A stretch of DNA of 41,086 nucleotides, taken from NCBI RefSeq assembly GCF_004801405.1, contig NZ_SSOB01000067.1, forward strand, positions 1 to 41,086. Reading direction: 5' to 3'. Both the position numbers and the translations under genes were made by a program. The stretch comes from Cohnella fermenti. Lineage in GTDB: Bacteria; Bacillota; Bacilli; Paenibacillales; Paenibacillaceae. The notes below the pieces were generated by a model. That model was not told the DNA's origin. It saw only the letters and a program-made list of their open reading frames with translations, and ran no database searches. This document shows, piece by piece, positions 7,027 through 15,507 of this stretch. Numbering within the stretch: the first letter of the stretch is position 1; every line of letters starts with the position of its first letter.

Positions 7027-9234
7027 ATGCCTCATAAGATCGATGCCGAGATGAGCATCGCCTTCCGTCTCGGCTCGGAACCGGAGCGGGTGGCGGAGAC
7101 GATCGCGTTGCGGTATATCGGCAATCACCCGAAAGTGCCCTTCACCTTCAGGGCGTTCAGCCGCCGGGGCTTCCGGCAGTTGTCCGACGGCCGGTTCGAC
7201 TTGAATCTGGACGAGAAGCATCCCGAGGCCGCTATCGGGCAATGGGCTTATGTACTTGGCAGGATATGGAGCGACCAGGAGAGCCATTGGGAGACCGCGA
7301 TCAGTTGCTATGGGCCGACAAGGCTCCATGTGAACGACAGGCCGGTCTACCGGTCGGAAGCGGCGGAGGAGGTGAACTCGCAAGTGCGCAGGGCCGTGCG
7401 GATTCCGCTTCAGCCGGGCTGGAACTCTCTTCTGTTCGCCTTCTGCAAGACGGCTTCCGGCTTCGGCGGCGCGGTAGGCACGGTCCGCAGCAAGTGGGGA
7501 ACGCCGACGGTGCAGGCTCCGTTCGCCGAGCGCTTCGGGGAGGCGGGCTGGGCGTATTCCGAGCTGGCGAATGCCGAATGGGCCAATTCCGAATTGCCCT
7601 ATTCGGAATTGGCCTGTTCGGAGTCGGCGCTTGCCTGGTTCCCCGAACGGCAGTGGAGCGAGGAGGAACGGGAGCGGGGAGTCGGAAGCCGGCTGTTCGG
7701 CGACGGGAATCCGGGGCGGTATGCCTACGGCTGGAGCCGGGTTCGCTGCGCGGGTCATGGCCGGGTCCGTTACCGGCTGCGCTTGGTCGCGCATGGGCCG
7801 GCAGCCGTATGGGTCGACGGGGAGGAGCTGTTGTCCGCCAGCGAGGCGGGGATCACGGAACGGGACGTTGAGCTGGCCTTCGGTTCCCGCGATGTGCTGG
7901 TGAGATTTGCTCCCGGGGCGGACGACTGGGGGTACACCCTTGAGCTGGCGCACGTCTCGGCCGGGGGCGAAGCCTTGTGCGAGTTCGAGCTGCCGCAGCC
8001 GATTCGCGGGACGGACGAGTGCTGGCTGTACCTGGGGCCGTTCGCGGAGGGCAGCCGGTATTCCCGCAAGGAGGTGCAGACGCTGTACGGCTTATGGGAG
8101 GAGAAGGAGGGAGGGATCTATTGGCGGCTGGATGAGCCGGATGTTTGGGTCAGACCATATGCGGAAAACACCAATTTTGCCCGGTGGAGTTACCCGCTCG
8201 GAGTGACGCTGTACGGACTGCTGAGGACGGGGCGCGCGCTGAAGCGGCCGGATATGGAACGATACGCCTTCGACCATATCGGGTTCTGCACGCGAATGTA
8301 TGCCTATTCCCTGTGGGAGAAGCGGCAGTACGGCTATCCCTCCGTCAACCATCAGCTTGCGGAGCTGGATATGCTGGACGACTGCGGGTCCTTCGCTTCG
8401 GCCATGCTGGAGGCTTATCGCGATTGCCCGGAGCCGTCCTCGCTTCGGGTGGCGGAGGCCGTGGCCGACTTCATGATGAACCGGCAAGAGCGCAAGGAGG
8501 ACGGCGTCTTCTATCGGGCTTGCCCCGGCTACTACATGGAGAACACGCTGTGGGGCGACGACCTGTACATGAGCGTGCCGTTCCTGATCCGGTATGCCCG
8601 CTTGACCGGAGAGGACGTCTATCTGGACGAAGCCGCCAAGCAGGCGCTCTTGTTCCGCGAGTATCTGTATATGCCGGAGCTCCGCATTCTCTCGCACGTC
8701 TACGACTTCAAGTACGGCACCGCGACGAAGGTTCCTTGGGGGCGAGGCAACGGCTGGCCGGTCTTCACGTTGTCGGAGCTGCTGGAGGCGCTGCCGACGG
8801 CACATCCGGATCGGGAGCGGCTGCTGCTCTTTTTCCGCGAGCTGTGCGGCGGCTTGCTCAAGCTGCAGGGCAAGAACGGGCTGTGGCATCAAGTGTTGAA
8901 CGACCCGGATTCGTACGAGGAGACCTCGTGCACCGCCATGTTCGTCTACGCCTTCTGCCGGGGGCTGCGGCTGGGCTTCCTGGACGACTTGGACGACTCG
9001 GAAGCTTATGTGCAGGCGGTCCGGCGAGGCTGGGAGGGGCTGACCTGCCATGCCGTCGATCAATGGGGCAACGTGCATGGCGTCTGCGTCGGCTCCCGCT
9101 ATTCGTTCAGCCCCTCGTATTACAAGGACGACTTGCCATGGACGGTCAACGACACTCATGGAATCGGCATCGTTATGCTGGCCGGGATGGAATACGCGGC
9201 TCTGCTGGAACGGCTGGAATCGAGCCGACTGTGA
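7027..9234 (+). CDS. GH105/GH88-type unsaturated glycuronyl hydrolase with N-terminal sandwich domain
   Basis: A 735-residue cytoplasmic enzyme. Residues about 1-360 form one or two beta-sandwich modules. Residues about 370-735 match the (alpha/alpha)6 barrel of GH105 (YteR/YesR-like) unsaturated rhamnogalacturonyl hydrolases: ELDMLDDCGSFASAML (about 446), WGDDLYMSVPFLIRYARLTG (about 507), WGRGNGWPVFTLSELL (about 571) and WHQVLNDPDSYEETSCTAM. The family removes the 4,5-unsaturated uronate left by polysaccharide lyases by hydration of the double bond. The Asp residues of LDDC and GDD are the likely catalytic and substrate residues. The start is set by AGGAG at 7014-7018. An upstream in-frame extension is rejected because it would overlap the previous gene. 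An odd Ser-Glu-Leu/Ala repeat lies at nt 7545-7632. The exact linkage specificity cannot be told. Confidence 0.92.
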   Translation: MPHKIDAEMSIAFRLGSEPERVAETIALRYIGNHPKVPFTFRAFSRRGFRQLSDGRFDLNLDEKHPEAAIGQWAYVLGRIWSDQESHWETAISCYGPTRLHVNDRPVYRSEAAEEVNSQVRRAVRIPLQPGWNSLLFAFCKTASGFGGAVGTVRSKWGTPTVQAPFAERFGEAGWAYSELANAEWANSELPYSELACSESALAWFPERQWSEEERERGVGSRLFGDGNPGRYAYGWSRVRCAGHGRVRYRLRLVAHGPAAVWVDGEELLSASEAGITERDVELAFGSRDVLVRFAPGADDWGYTLELAHVSAGGEALCEFELPQPIRGTDECWLYLGPFAEGSRYSRKEVQTLYGLWEEKEGGIYWRLDEPDVWVRPYAENTNFARWSYPLGVTLYGLLRTGRALKRPDMERYAFDHIGFCTRMYAYSLWEKRQYGYPSVNHQLAELDMLDDCGSFASAMLEAYRDCPEPSSLRVAEAVADFMMNRQERKEDGVFYRACPGYYMENTLWGDDLYMSVPFLIRYARLTGEDVYLDEAAKQALLFREYLYMPELRILSHVYDFKYGTATKVPWGRGNGWPVFTLSELLEALPTAHPDRERLLLFFRELCGGLLKLQGKNGLWHQVLNDPDSYEETSCTAMFVYAFCRGLRLGFLDDLDDSEAYVQAVRRGWEGLTCHAVDQWGNVHGVCVGSRYSFSPSYYKDDLPWTVNDTHGIGIVMLAGMEYAALLERLESSRL
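7545..7632 (+). repeat. short degenerate in-frame repeat inside the GH105 gene
   Basis: The DNA here repeats forms of ATTCCGAATTGGCC, giving a run of Tyr/Asn-Ser-Glu-Leu and Ala-Glu-Trp-Ala units (YSELANAEWANSELPYSELA). It lies in a presumed linker between sandwich modules and keeps the reading frame. It looks like slipped-strand expansion and is not a conserved fold element. Confidence 0.75.
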
Positions 9235-9272
9235 ACCAGAATAGCAACTATATAAAGGAGGGAATTAGCGAG

Positions 9273-12200
9273 ATGAACGTTGGGAGAAAAATCGGGTTAA
9301 ACAAGCTGCTCAGGGTGTTGCTCGCGGTATGCCTGCTGGTCGGTTCGTTCGAGGTGTTCGGTCCGGCGCCGCAGGCTTCGGCTGCGGACGAAGGGGCGTT
9401 CGTCGAAGCCGGAGGCGCGGTAACCATCGAAGCGGAGACGGCCGCGGAGAATTCCGAATACGCTTACACGAACGCGAGAGGCGGAGCGGAGTGGGCGATT
9501 GCCGCCGGCTCTTCCGGCAGCTCCATGTGGGCATCCCCGGATGTGGGAGGCTTCTTCAACGCACCCCAGAACGAGAATGCGCCGGAGTTGACGTACAAGG
9601 TGAACTTCTCGACGGCAGGGAGCTACAATGTGTGGATCTTGTACAAAGCGCCGAATACCGGCGCCGACTCCGTGTATGCGGGATTCGGAGATGAGCTCAA
9701 GATCACGAATACAAGCCTGTCAACCGGCAGCTCATTCGGGTGGAGGAAGATAGGGACGTTCGCCGGGATCGGCTCGGGCTACGTCGATATCAACTTCTGG
9801 GCCCGGGAGGACGGCCTGTACATCGACAAGATCTACCTGACGACCGGCACCGACACGCCGACGGGGACGGGAGCTGCGGAATCGGACCGCGAACCGATAG
9901 CGCCTCCCGAGCCGGGAGCCTGGCTGGAAGCCGGCGGACAGCTCAGCATAGAGGCGGAAGCCGCTGCGGAGAACTCGGATTACGCTTACGTCGATGCCAG
10001 GGGAGGCGCCGATTGGACGGTCGTTGCCGGCAGCTCGGGCGATGCGATGTGGGCGTCTCCGGACAGCGGCGCGTTCTTCAACCCGCCCCAGAACGAGAAT
10101 GCGCCGGAGCTGACCTATAAGGCCAAGTTCTCGACGGCGGGCAACTACAAGGTATGGCTGCTGTACAAGGCGCCGAATACCGGGGCCGACTCGGTCTATG
10201 TCGGCTTGAACGACACGGTTCTTTTCACCAATACGAGCCTGTCGACCGGCAGCACATACAAGTGGAAGAACGTCGGGACGATAACCGGAATCGCCGCAGG
10301 GTATGCGGACCTGAACTTCTGGGCCCGAGAGGATGGCCTGTATCTCGACAAAATTTACTTGACGACCGACACCGATACGCCGACAGGGACCGGCCCGGCT
10401 TCAAGCGAGCGGGAAGACGCGAACGGGAACCCGACCAACCCGACCGATCCTACCGATCCTACTGATCCTACGAACCCGACCAATCCGACGAGCCCGTGCG
10501 ATTCGCAGACAACGGAGACTTCCCCCGTATCGGGAACCGTGCTGATCGATTCCTGCGATTCCTCTATCGTCTATCAAGGGGCATGGTCGTATTCGGGCAC
10601 GACGGTGAGCAATTACGGCGAAGACCAATATTACAGCAATTCGACCAACAACTACGCCGAACTGCAGTTCACCGGCACGCAGGTGTATTGGTTCGCTCCG
10701 CAATCGAGCAATAAGGGCAAGGCGGAGATCTATATCGACGGAACGCTCGACCAGGTGGTCGACCTGTATTCGAGCGCCGAGACGTCTAAGCAGACGGTGT
10801 ACTCCCGAACGGATCTGTCGCCGGGCACCCATACGATCCGGGTCGCTGTCGCTGCGACGAAGAACGCCGCTTCAACCGACTATTACGTATCGATAGACGC
10901 CTTCGCGGTCGAAGCCGCAGTGACGCCGACTCCGCCGCCGGCCGGATCGGGGGACCGTTACGTGACGCCGGGTGGCGCGGGAACCAAGGATGGCAGCAGT
11001 TGGGCGAACGCCATGGCCGGCAATCGGATCGACGGGCTGCAGGCAGCGTGGGATGCTGCCGGGGACACGGGCACCGTATACGTCGGCGGCGGCACGTACG
11101 ACGTTCCGCAGTTTGTGAACCTTCGTGCGGGCGACGCGAGCGCAAGCGCTCCGAAGACGCTGCTGGGCGTGGACCGGGGGGACGGACTTCCGGAATTCAT
11201 CGGCGACTTCTCGCATACGAGCCAGCGGAGAGGGACCTTGATCGAGATCGCTTCCGGGGTGAGCTATTGGGTGCTCGAGGACATCCGGATCAGCCATTAT
11301 TATTATGGGATTGAGACGAAGGGACGGAACATCGGCTACCGGATCTCCAATGTCGACGTCTCCTATATGAGCGACGGCTTCTACCTTAGAGGCGGCGCGA
11401 CGGCGGCGGACGGCACGATCGGCTCCCACGGCATTCTGATCGAGGACAGCGACTTCAAGTATTACACGAAGCGGGGCATCCGGTTCCTGGGCGGCAATTA
11501 CGACGCGACGGTCAATCGCTGTACGGCGGATGCCGGCGGCGAGGCGTATTGGGTAACCGGCAATTATCCGTTCAGCTTCCAAGTGGCGGATTCCGAGCAA
11601 GCCGCAGGCATTATCGATCACGATATCACGTTCAACGACTGCGAAGGGCGCAACAACTACCAGAACAACGGCACCGGATACTGGAACGGCGATTCCTTCG
11701 TCTCCGAGTGGAACTCGGACAACATTACGTACAACCGCTGCAAGGCGTTCGACAACACGGACGGAGGCTGGGACGTCAAGGCGGCGCATACGTATCTCAA
11801 CGATTGCATCGCGGTGGGGAACAAGCGCGGCTTCCGAATCTGGTCGACGGGCGAAGCCGTTCTGACGAATTGCGTCGCCGCCTACAGCGACAGCTACGGC
11901 GCATGGATCGGAGCGACCAGCGATCTCAGCAAGAGAGCGAACGTCATCTTGCATAACACGACCTTCGTCAACAACGGCTATGAGGAGTTCCGCTGCGAGG
12001 GAGGCATCGTGACCGCGTACGATTCCGTCTTCGCCGATACGATCAGCACGGTCAGGCTGTATGACAAGATCGACGGCGGCAACTATACGTTCGTGGATTC
12101 GGTTGCCTACGGCTACGTCAACGGGACAACGCTCTCCGGAACGGACCCGCAGTTCGTCAATCCGACGAACGAATCGTGGACCGGAGTGGGCACCGACTTC

Positions 12201-13784
12201 AACAATCAGTTATACGGCTCGAGCAAAGGCTACTATCAGCCGACACCGTCCAACATCCTGCCTTCGGCTCCACGGACACTGCCGATCAGCGCGCCCGACC
12301 GCTACATGACGCCGACCGGAGCGGGAACGATGGACGGCAGCAGTTGGGCGAACGCCTTGTCGGCGGATGCGCCGAATGCGCTGCAGTCGGCCTGGAACCA
12401 GACGGCGGCGACAGGCACGCTGTATATCGGAAGCGGCTCCTATACGGGCCAGAAGATTACCATCGCGAGCGGGGGCACGAGCACGTCGTCGCCGAAGCGG
12501 ATCGCGGGAGTCGATACGGGGAGCGGCCTTCCGGTGTTTACGGGCAGCTTCACGCGGTATAATCAGGCAACCGGCAACTTCATCGACGTCTCTGCCGGGG
12601 CCAGCTATTGGGTCGTTCAGGACCTGAAGATCAACAATTACTTCAATGGCATCTACACACGGGGCAGGAACGTCGGCATCCGAATCTACAACGTGGACAT
12701 CTCCGAGATGAGCGACGGCATCTACTTGAACGGAGGGGCGACGGCTGCGGACGGGTCGATCGCTTCCCATGACATCGTTATTGAAGACAGCGACTTCACG
12801 TATTATACGAAGCGCGGCATTCGCTTCCGGGGCGGCAACTACGATGCCGTTGTGAACCGTTGCACCGCCGACGCCGGAGGGGCCGCCTATTGGATAACCG
12901 GCAACTTCCCGTTCGGCTTCCAGGTAGCCGACTCCAGCCAGGACCCGGCCATCGTCGATCATGACATTACCTTCAACGACAGCGTATCGAGCAACAACTA
13001 TCAGGATGCGGGACCGAGCGAATATTGGAACGCGGACGGCTTCGTTGCGGAAGCGGCTTCCGACTACATCACGTTCAACCGCAGCGTCGCCTTCGGCAAC
13101 ACGGACGGCGGCTGGGATCTCAAGGCGGCTCATGCCTATGTGAACGACAGCGTCTCCTACGGCAACAAGAGAGCCTATCGCTTCTGGGGCGGCGAGTCGG
13201 AACTGCGCAACAGCATCGCCTACGGTTCCGTCGAGCCCGGCGGAATGCCGACGGCGGCCGGCGTATGGGCCGGGTCGCTCAACAGCGTGGCGGCCAACGT
13301 CTACATTTACAATAGCGAGATTTATAATAACACCGGCCCGGAGCTGCTTGTCGAGGGCGGCAATATCACATGCTACGAGTGCATCGTCTCCGAGGGGAGA
13401 GCGGTGACAGAGGACTTCACGGCCGTCGATCCGGTGAAGCTCGGCACGATCAGCTTCGTGGATTCGGCTCAATACTATCCGGGCGCGACGGGAACGAATC
13501 CTCAATACGTGCTGAAGAGCCTCGAGGTCGACCCGGGAGCGCTGAGCTTCGATCCCGAGACGACAAGCTACAGCCTGACCGTCCCCGGCACAGCGGCATC
13601 CATCTTGATTACGCCGACCGCCGCATCAAGGGTGTACCAGAGCTTGACGGTCAACGGGAATCCGGCCGTGTCCGGTTCGGCGATCAGCGTCCCGCTCGAC
13701 GCGGGCTTAAACGAGATCGTGATCGAGCTGACGGCCCATGACGATAACGTGCGAAGCTATGTGCTGCAAGTGAACAGAATGTAA
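9273..13784 (+). CDS. secreted multidomain beta-helix polysaccharide lyase-like protein with carbohydrate-binding modules
   Basis: A 1503-residue exported protein. Signal peptide residues 1-37 (cleavage after QASA). Two tandem CBM-like sandwiches follow, about 40-200 and 216-375 (each with TIEAE/SIEAE and NFWAREDGLY). Then a Pro-Thr-Asn/Asp linker (387-408), a further sandwich (about 413-548), two homologous right-handed parallel beta-helices (about 560-988 and 1008-1410), and a C-terminal cadherin-like Ig fold (about 1413-1503). Both helices carry NTDGGWDVKAAH or NTDGGWDLKAAH and YYTKRGIRF, reminiscent of PL9-type pectate lyases, although the PL9 DD calcium pair is reduced to one Asp. The likely role is extracellular depolymerisation feeding operon A. 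The start is fixed by AAGGAGGG at 9255-9262. Catalysis by either helix is inferred, not shown. Confidence 0.9.
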   Translation: MNVGRKIGLNKLLRVLLAVCLLVGSFEVFGPAPQASAADEGAFVEAGGAVTIEAETAAENSEYAYTNARGGAEWAIAAGSSGSSMWASPDVGGFFNAPQNENAPELTYKVNFSTAGSYNVWILYKAPNTGADSVYAGFGDELKITNTSLSTGSSFGWRKIGTFAGIGSGYVDINFWAREDGLYIDKIYLTTGTDTPTGTGAAESDREPIAPPEPGAWLEAGGQLSIEAEAAAENSDYAYVDARGGADWTVVAGSSGDAMWASPDSGAFFNPPQNENAPELTYKAKFSTAGNYKVWLLYKAPNTGADSVYVGLNDTVLFTNTSLSTGSTYKWKNVGTITGIAAGYADLNFWAREDGLYLDKIYLTTDTDTPTGTGPASSEREDANGNPTNPTDPTDPTDPTNPTNPTSPCDSQTTETSPVSGTVLIDSCDSSIVYQGAWSYSGTTVSNYGEDQYYSNSTNNYAELQFTGTQVYWFAPQSSNKGKAEIYIDGTLDQVVDLYSSAETSKQTVYSRTDLSPGTHTIRVAVAATKNAASTDYYVSIDAFAVEAAVTPTPPPAGSGDRYVTPGGAGTKDGSSWANAMAGNRIDGLQAAWDAAGDTGTVYVGGGTYDVPQFVNLRAGDASASAPKTLLGVDRGDGLPEFIGDFSHTSQRRGTLIEIASGVSYWVLEDIRISHYYYGIETKGRNIGYRISNVDVSYMSDGFYLRGGATAADGTIGSHGILIEDSDFKYYTKRGIRFLGGNYDATVNRCTADAGGEAYWVTGNYPFSFQVADSEQAAGIIDHDITFNDCEGRNNYQNNGTGYWNGDSFVSEWNSDNITYNRCKAFDNTDGGWDVKAAHTYLNDCIAVGNKRGFRIWSTGEAVLTNCVAAYSDSYGAWIGATSDLSKRANVILHNTTFVNNGYEEFRCEGGIVTAYDSVFADTISTVRLYDKIDGGNYTFVDSVAYGYVNGTTLSGTDPQFVNPTNESWTGVGTDFNNQLYGSSKGYYQPTPSNILPSAPRTLPISAPDRYMTPTGAGTMDGSSWANALSADAPNALQSAWNQTAATGTLYIGSGSYTGQKITIASGGTSTSSPKRIAGVDTGSGLPVFTGSFTRYNQATGNFIDVSAGASYWVVQDLKINNYFNGIYTRGRNVGIRIYNVDISEMSDGIYLNGGATAADGSIASHDIVIEDSDFTYYTKRGIRFRGGNYDAVVNRCTADAGGAAYWITGNFPFGFQVADSSQDPAIVDHDITFNDSVSSNNYQDAGPSEYWNADGFVAEAASDYITFNRSVAFGNTDGGWDLKAAHAYVNDSVSYGNKRAYRFWGGESELRNSIAYGSVEPGGMPTAAGVWAGSLNSVAANVYIYNSEIYNNTGPELLVEGGNITCYECIVSEGRAVTEDFTAVDPVKLGTISFVDSAQYYPGATGTNPQYVLKSLEVDPGALSFDPETTSYSLTVPGTAASILITPTAASRVYQSLTVNGNPAVSGSAISVPLDAGLNEIVIELTAHDDNVRSYVLQVNRM
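10431..10496 (+). repeat. Pro-Thr-Asp/Asn linker repeat in the beta-helix gene
   Basis: Nine-base units of the CCTACCGAT and CCGACCAAC type encode repeated Pro-Thr-Asp and Pro-Thr-Asn triplets between the second sandwich module and the third. This is a typical flexible linker of secreted Gram-positive carbohydrate enzymes and is prone to length variation. Confidence 0.85.
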
Positions 13785-13810
13785 GCGGCGGCAGCTCGCG
13801 CAGAGTACGC

Positions 13811-13851
13811 AGAGAAGTCCGGAGGGTGCCCTCTCTGGGCTTCTCTTTTTT
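13811..13851 (+). terminator. Rho-independent terminator of operon A
   Basis: AGAGAAG (13811-13817) pairs with CTTCTCT (13840-13846), with further G/C pairs inside (GGG with CCC). The last arm runs directly into a T-run to 13851. It lies 27 bp after the stop of the beta-helix gene and ends operon A. Confidence 0.9.
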
Positions 13852-13863
13852 GACGGGCGATAA

Positions 13864-13899
13864 TTTATGGAACGAATCGATAATGGTATACTGAGTAGA
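13864..13899 (+). promoter_or_regulatory. conserved leader/promoter of Rpn relic copy 1
   Basis: This 36-bp segment is identical to 32250-32285 before the second relic. It holds TATACT at 13887-13892 as a likely -10 box, with a weak TTTATG 17 bp upstream. It is followed here by AAGGAGG (13901-13907) and an ATG at 13917. Identity between two otherwise damaged copies suggests it is the original promoter of the family. Confidence 0.6.
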
Positions 13900-14494
13900 A
13901 AAGGAGGGGTTTCCCGATGTATCCTTCTGAACCCCTATACGGAGCCGGACAGCCCGGACGACAAACAATCGATTATGGACATTAAAGCCCGCACGGCCAA
14001 GGGCGAGCTGCTGAATATCGAGATGCAACTGTTTAATCCTTATCATATGGAGAAGCGCACCTTATTCTACTGGTCGGAGATGTACTATCATCAGATCCCA
14101 AGGGGCGGCAATTACAATACGCTGCAGAAGTGCGTGACAATTAACATCCTGAATTACTCCTGCCTGCCGAACGAACGCTATCACAGGGGAGGCGATGACG
14201 ATGAAGGAGCCGATGCTGAAGAAGGCGATGGACACGTTGGAGTTCTTAAGTCAAGACCCTGCAGCGCGGATGGCATACGATGCGCGGATGAAGGCACTCA
14301 GCGACGAGAAGTCCCGGATCGAGAGCGCGCGGCAGGTGGGAATGGCCGAGGGAATGGCTCGGGGCGAGGCTCGGGGGAGGGCCGAAGCTGCAGTCAAAAT
14401 GCTCGAAATGGGAATGGAGTTGGAGCTGATCGAGAAGATCGCCGGCATGACGATCAAGGAGATTAAGGCGTTAAGACCCTTGCCTCAGGAGTGA
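13864..14494 (+). pseudogene. broken Rpn-family (PD-(D/E)XK) recombination-promoting nuclease, copy 1
   Basis: Two fragments of the Rpn/PDDEXK_2 'transposase-like nuclease' family in different frames. The first (13921-14186) encodes ILLNPYTEPDSPDDKQSIMD through NYSCLPNERYH and contains the E-x-Q catalytic-type phrase NIEMQLFNPYHMEKR. The second (14195-14494) encodes the helical C-terminus, PMLKKAMDTLEFLSQDPAAR to ALRPLPQE. The native-looking start (RBS 13901-13907, ATG 13917-13919) is joined out of frame to codon ILLN, so the N-terminal catalytic region is deleted. A second internal deletion lies after NERYH. The gene cannot make the normal protein of about 300 residues. Compare the second copy at 32250-32840. 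Confidence 0.85.
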
Positions 14495-14517
14495 AGATAG
14501 GATATATTCGCATGGCG

Positions 14518-14550
14518 ACAGTCGCTCTTTGAGAGCCGGCTGTTTTTTTT
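14518..14550 (+). terminator. terminator after Rpn relic copy 1
   Basis: ACAG (14518-14521) pairs with CTGT (14540-14543), and the inner CGCTCT pairs with AGAGCCG less one base, around a TTG loop. A run of eight T follows to 14550. It ends 24 bp or more after the relic stop codon and probably belonged to the intact gene. Confidence 0.8.
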
Positions 14551-14600
14551 CATAAGCGGTTGGAAGCAAGAGGGGGTTCAGATGTGGTCGGAGTGGCGGA

Positions 14601-14687
14601 CGATGTGCGTGAAATCCGCACATCGATGGCGAATGGAGGCAGTCCCTTTGAAGGGCTGCCTCCTCATCATGGGACAAAAAGCGTCCC
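14601..14687. other. three successive hairpins between convergent genes
   Basis: CGATGTGCG/CGCACATCG (14601-14609 and 14617-14625), GGAGGCAG with CTGCCTCC plus CCC/GGG (14635-14663), and GGGAC/GTCCC (14671-14687) follow one another. They lie just beyond the stop of the minus-strand epimerase gene. None has a clean T-run on the minus strand, so they may be a 3' processing or stability region or an unusual terminator cluster. Confidence 0.6.
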
Positions 14688-14697
14688 GTTCTGCTCC

Positions 14698-15507
14698 TCA
14701 GCCTTGCGCAAGAATCTCGTTCTCGTATCGTCGCATGGCTTCGATCTCCCGGGGAAGATGCGTCTCCGCCGGCTCCCAGTCGAGCCACTCCCCGCTCACG
14801 AATCCTTCGTAACCATGATCGAGCAAGATGCGAACAACCGGGCGATGATCGATGTCCCCTTCCCCGATCGGGAGGAAAGTCAGGCGGGAGAGATCCAGCA
14901 GTCCGTCGTGAATATGGACGTGGCGAATCCACGGTTCGAGAATGCGGTAGGCTGCCTCCATCGCTGTTCCGCCGCCCCGCAGCGTGTGCATCACGTCCCA
15001 GACGACGCCGACAGAGGGATGGTTCACCTCGCGCATGACGGCTGCCATCTCCTTCGGGTCAGACCAGTCGTCGTGAGTCTCGGCAAGGAGATGAACTCCC
15101 GCTTGCTCCGCAACGGGCGCCAGTTCGCGCAGCGATTGCGCGACTTGCCGTCTCGCTTCCTCACGGTCGAGGGAGGACGGGATGACTCCGCAGAAGACGC
15201 GCAGAAACGGAACGTCCAGCTTCTGTGCGAGCCGGATATAGGCCTTGGTCTCGTCGATATTGAGATCTACGGTCAGCGGATTCGAATAATGGCAGGAGAC
15301 GCTCAGGCATGCCAGCGAGATGCCGCCGACCGCGAAGTCGCGGCGGATATCGGCGATTTGTTCGTCCGTCAGGTCGAGGCCGATCCCGTGCGCGTGGCCG
15401 AAGCCGCAGCGAGCCTCGAACCCGGCGTACCCATATTCTTGAGCCATGCGCAGGATCGAAGCGAGAGGGGCGTTCGGGCAGGAGAAGGAGACGAAGGCAT
15501 ACTTCAT
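14698..15507 (-). CDS. sugar phosphate isomerase/epimerase (xylose isomerase-like TIM barrel)
   Basis: A 269-residue AP-endonuclease-2/IolE-type TIM-barrel protein. Candidate divalent-metal ligands are in the expected order: Glu143 (AETHDD), Asp171 and His174 (WDVMHT), His198/His200 (HVHIHDG) and Glu240 (GEWLDW). Such enzymes isomerise or epimerise free or phosphorylated keto sugars, or dehydrate inosose; the substrate cannot be told. The start codon overlaps the stop of the upstream oxidoreductase by four bases, and GAGGGAGGGG lies upstream, so the two are coupled. Pairing with a Gfo/Idh oxidoreductase is a common arrangement for oxidised sugar or inositol-like intermediates. Confidence 0.92.
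   Translation of the reverse strand: MKYAFVSFSCPNAPLASILRMAQEYGYAGFEARCGFGHAHGIGLDLTDEQIADIRRDFAVGGISLACLSVSCHYSNPLTVDLNIDETKAYIRLAQKLDVPFLRVFCGVIPSSLDREEARRQVAQSLRELAPVAEQAGVHLLAETHDDWSDPKEMAAVMREVNHPSVGVVWDVMHTLRGGGTAMEAAYRILEPWIRHVHIHDGLLDLSRLTFLPIGEGDIDHRPVVRILLDHGYEGFVSGEWLDWEPAETHLPREIEAMRRYENEILAQG

Noticed and set aside
8145..9272. Upstream in-frame extension of the beta-helix protein
   Set aside because: It runs inside the GH105 gene in another frame. The signal peptide and strong ribosome site place the start at 9273.
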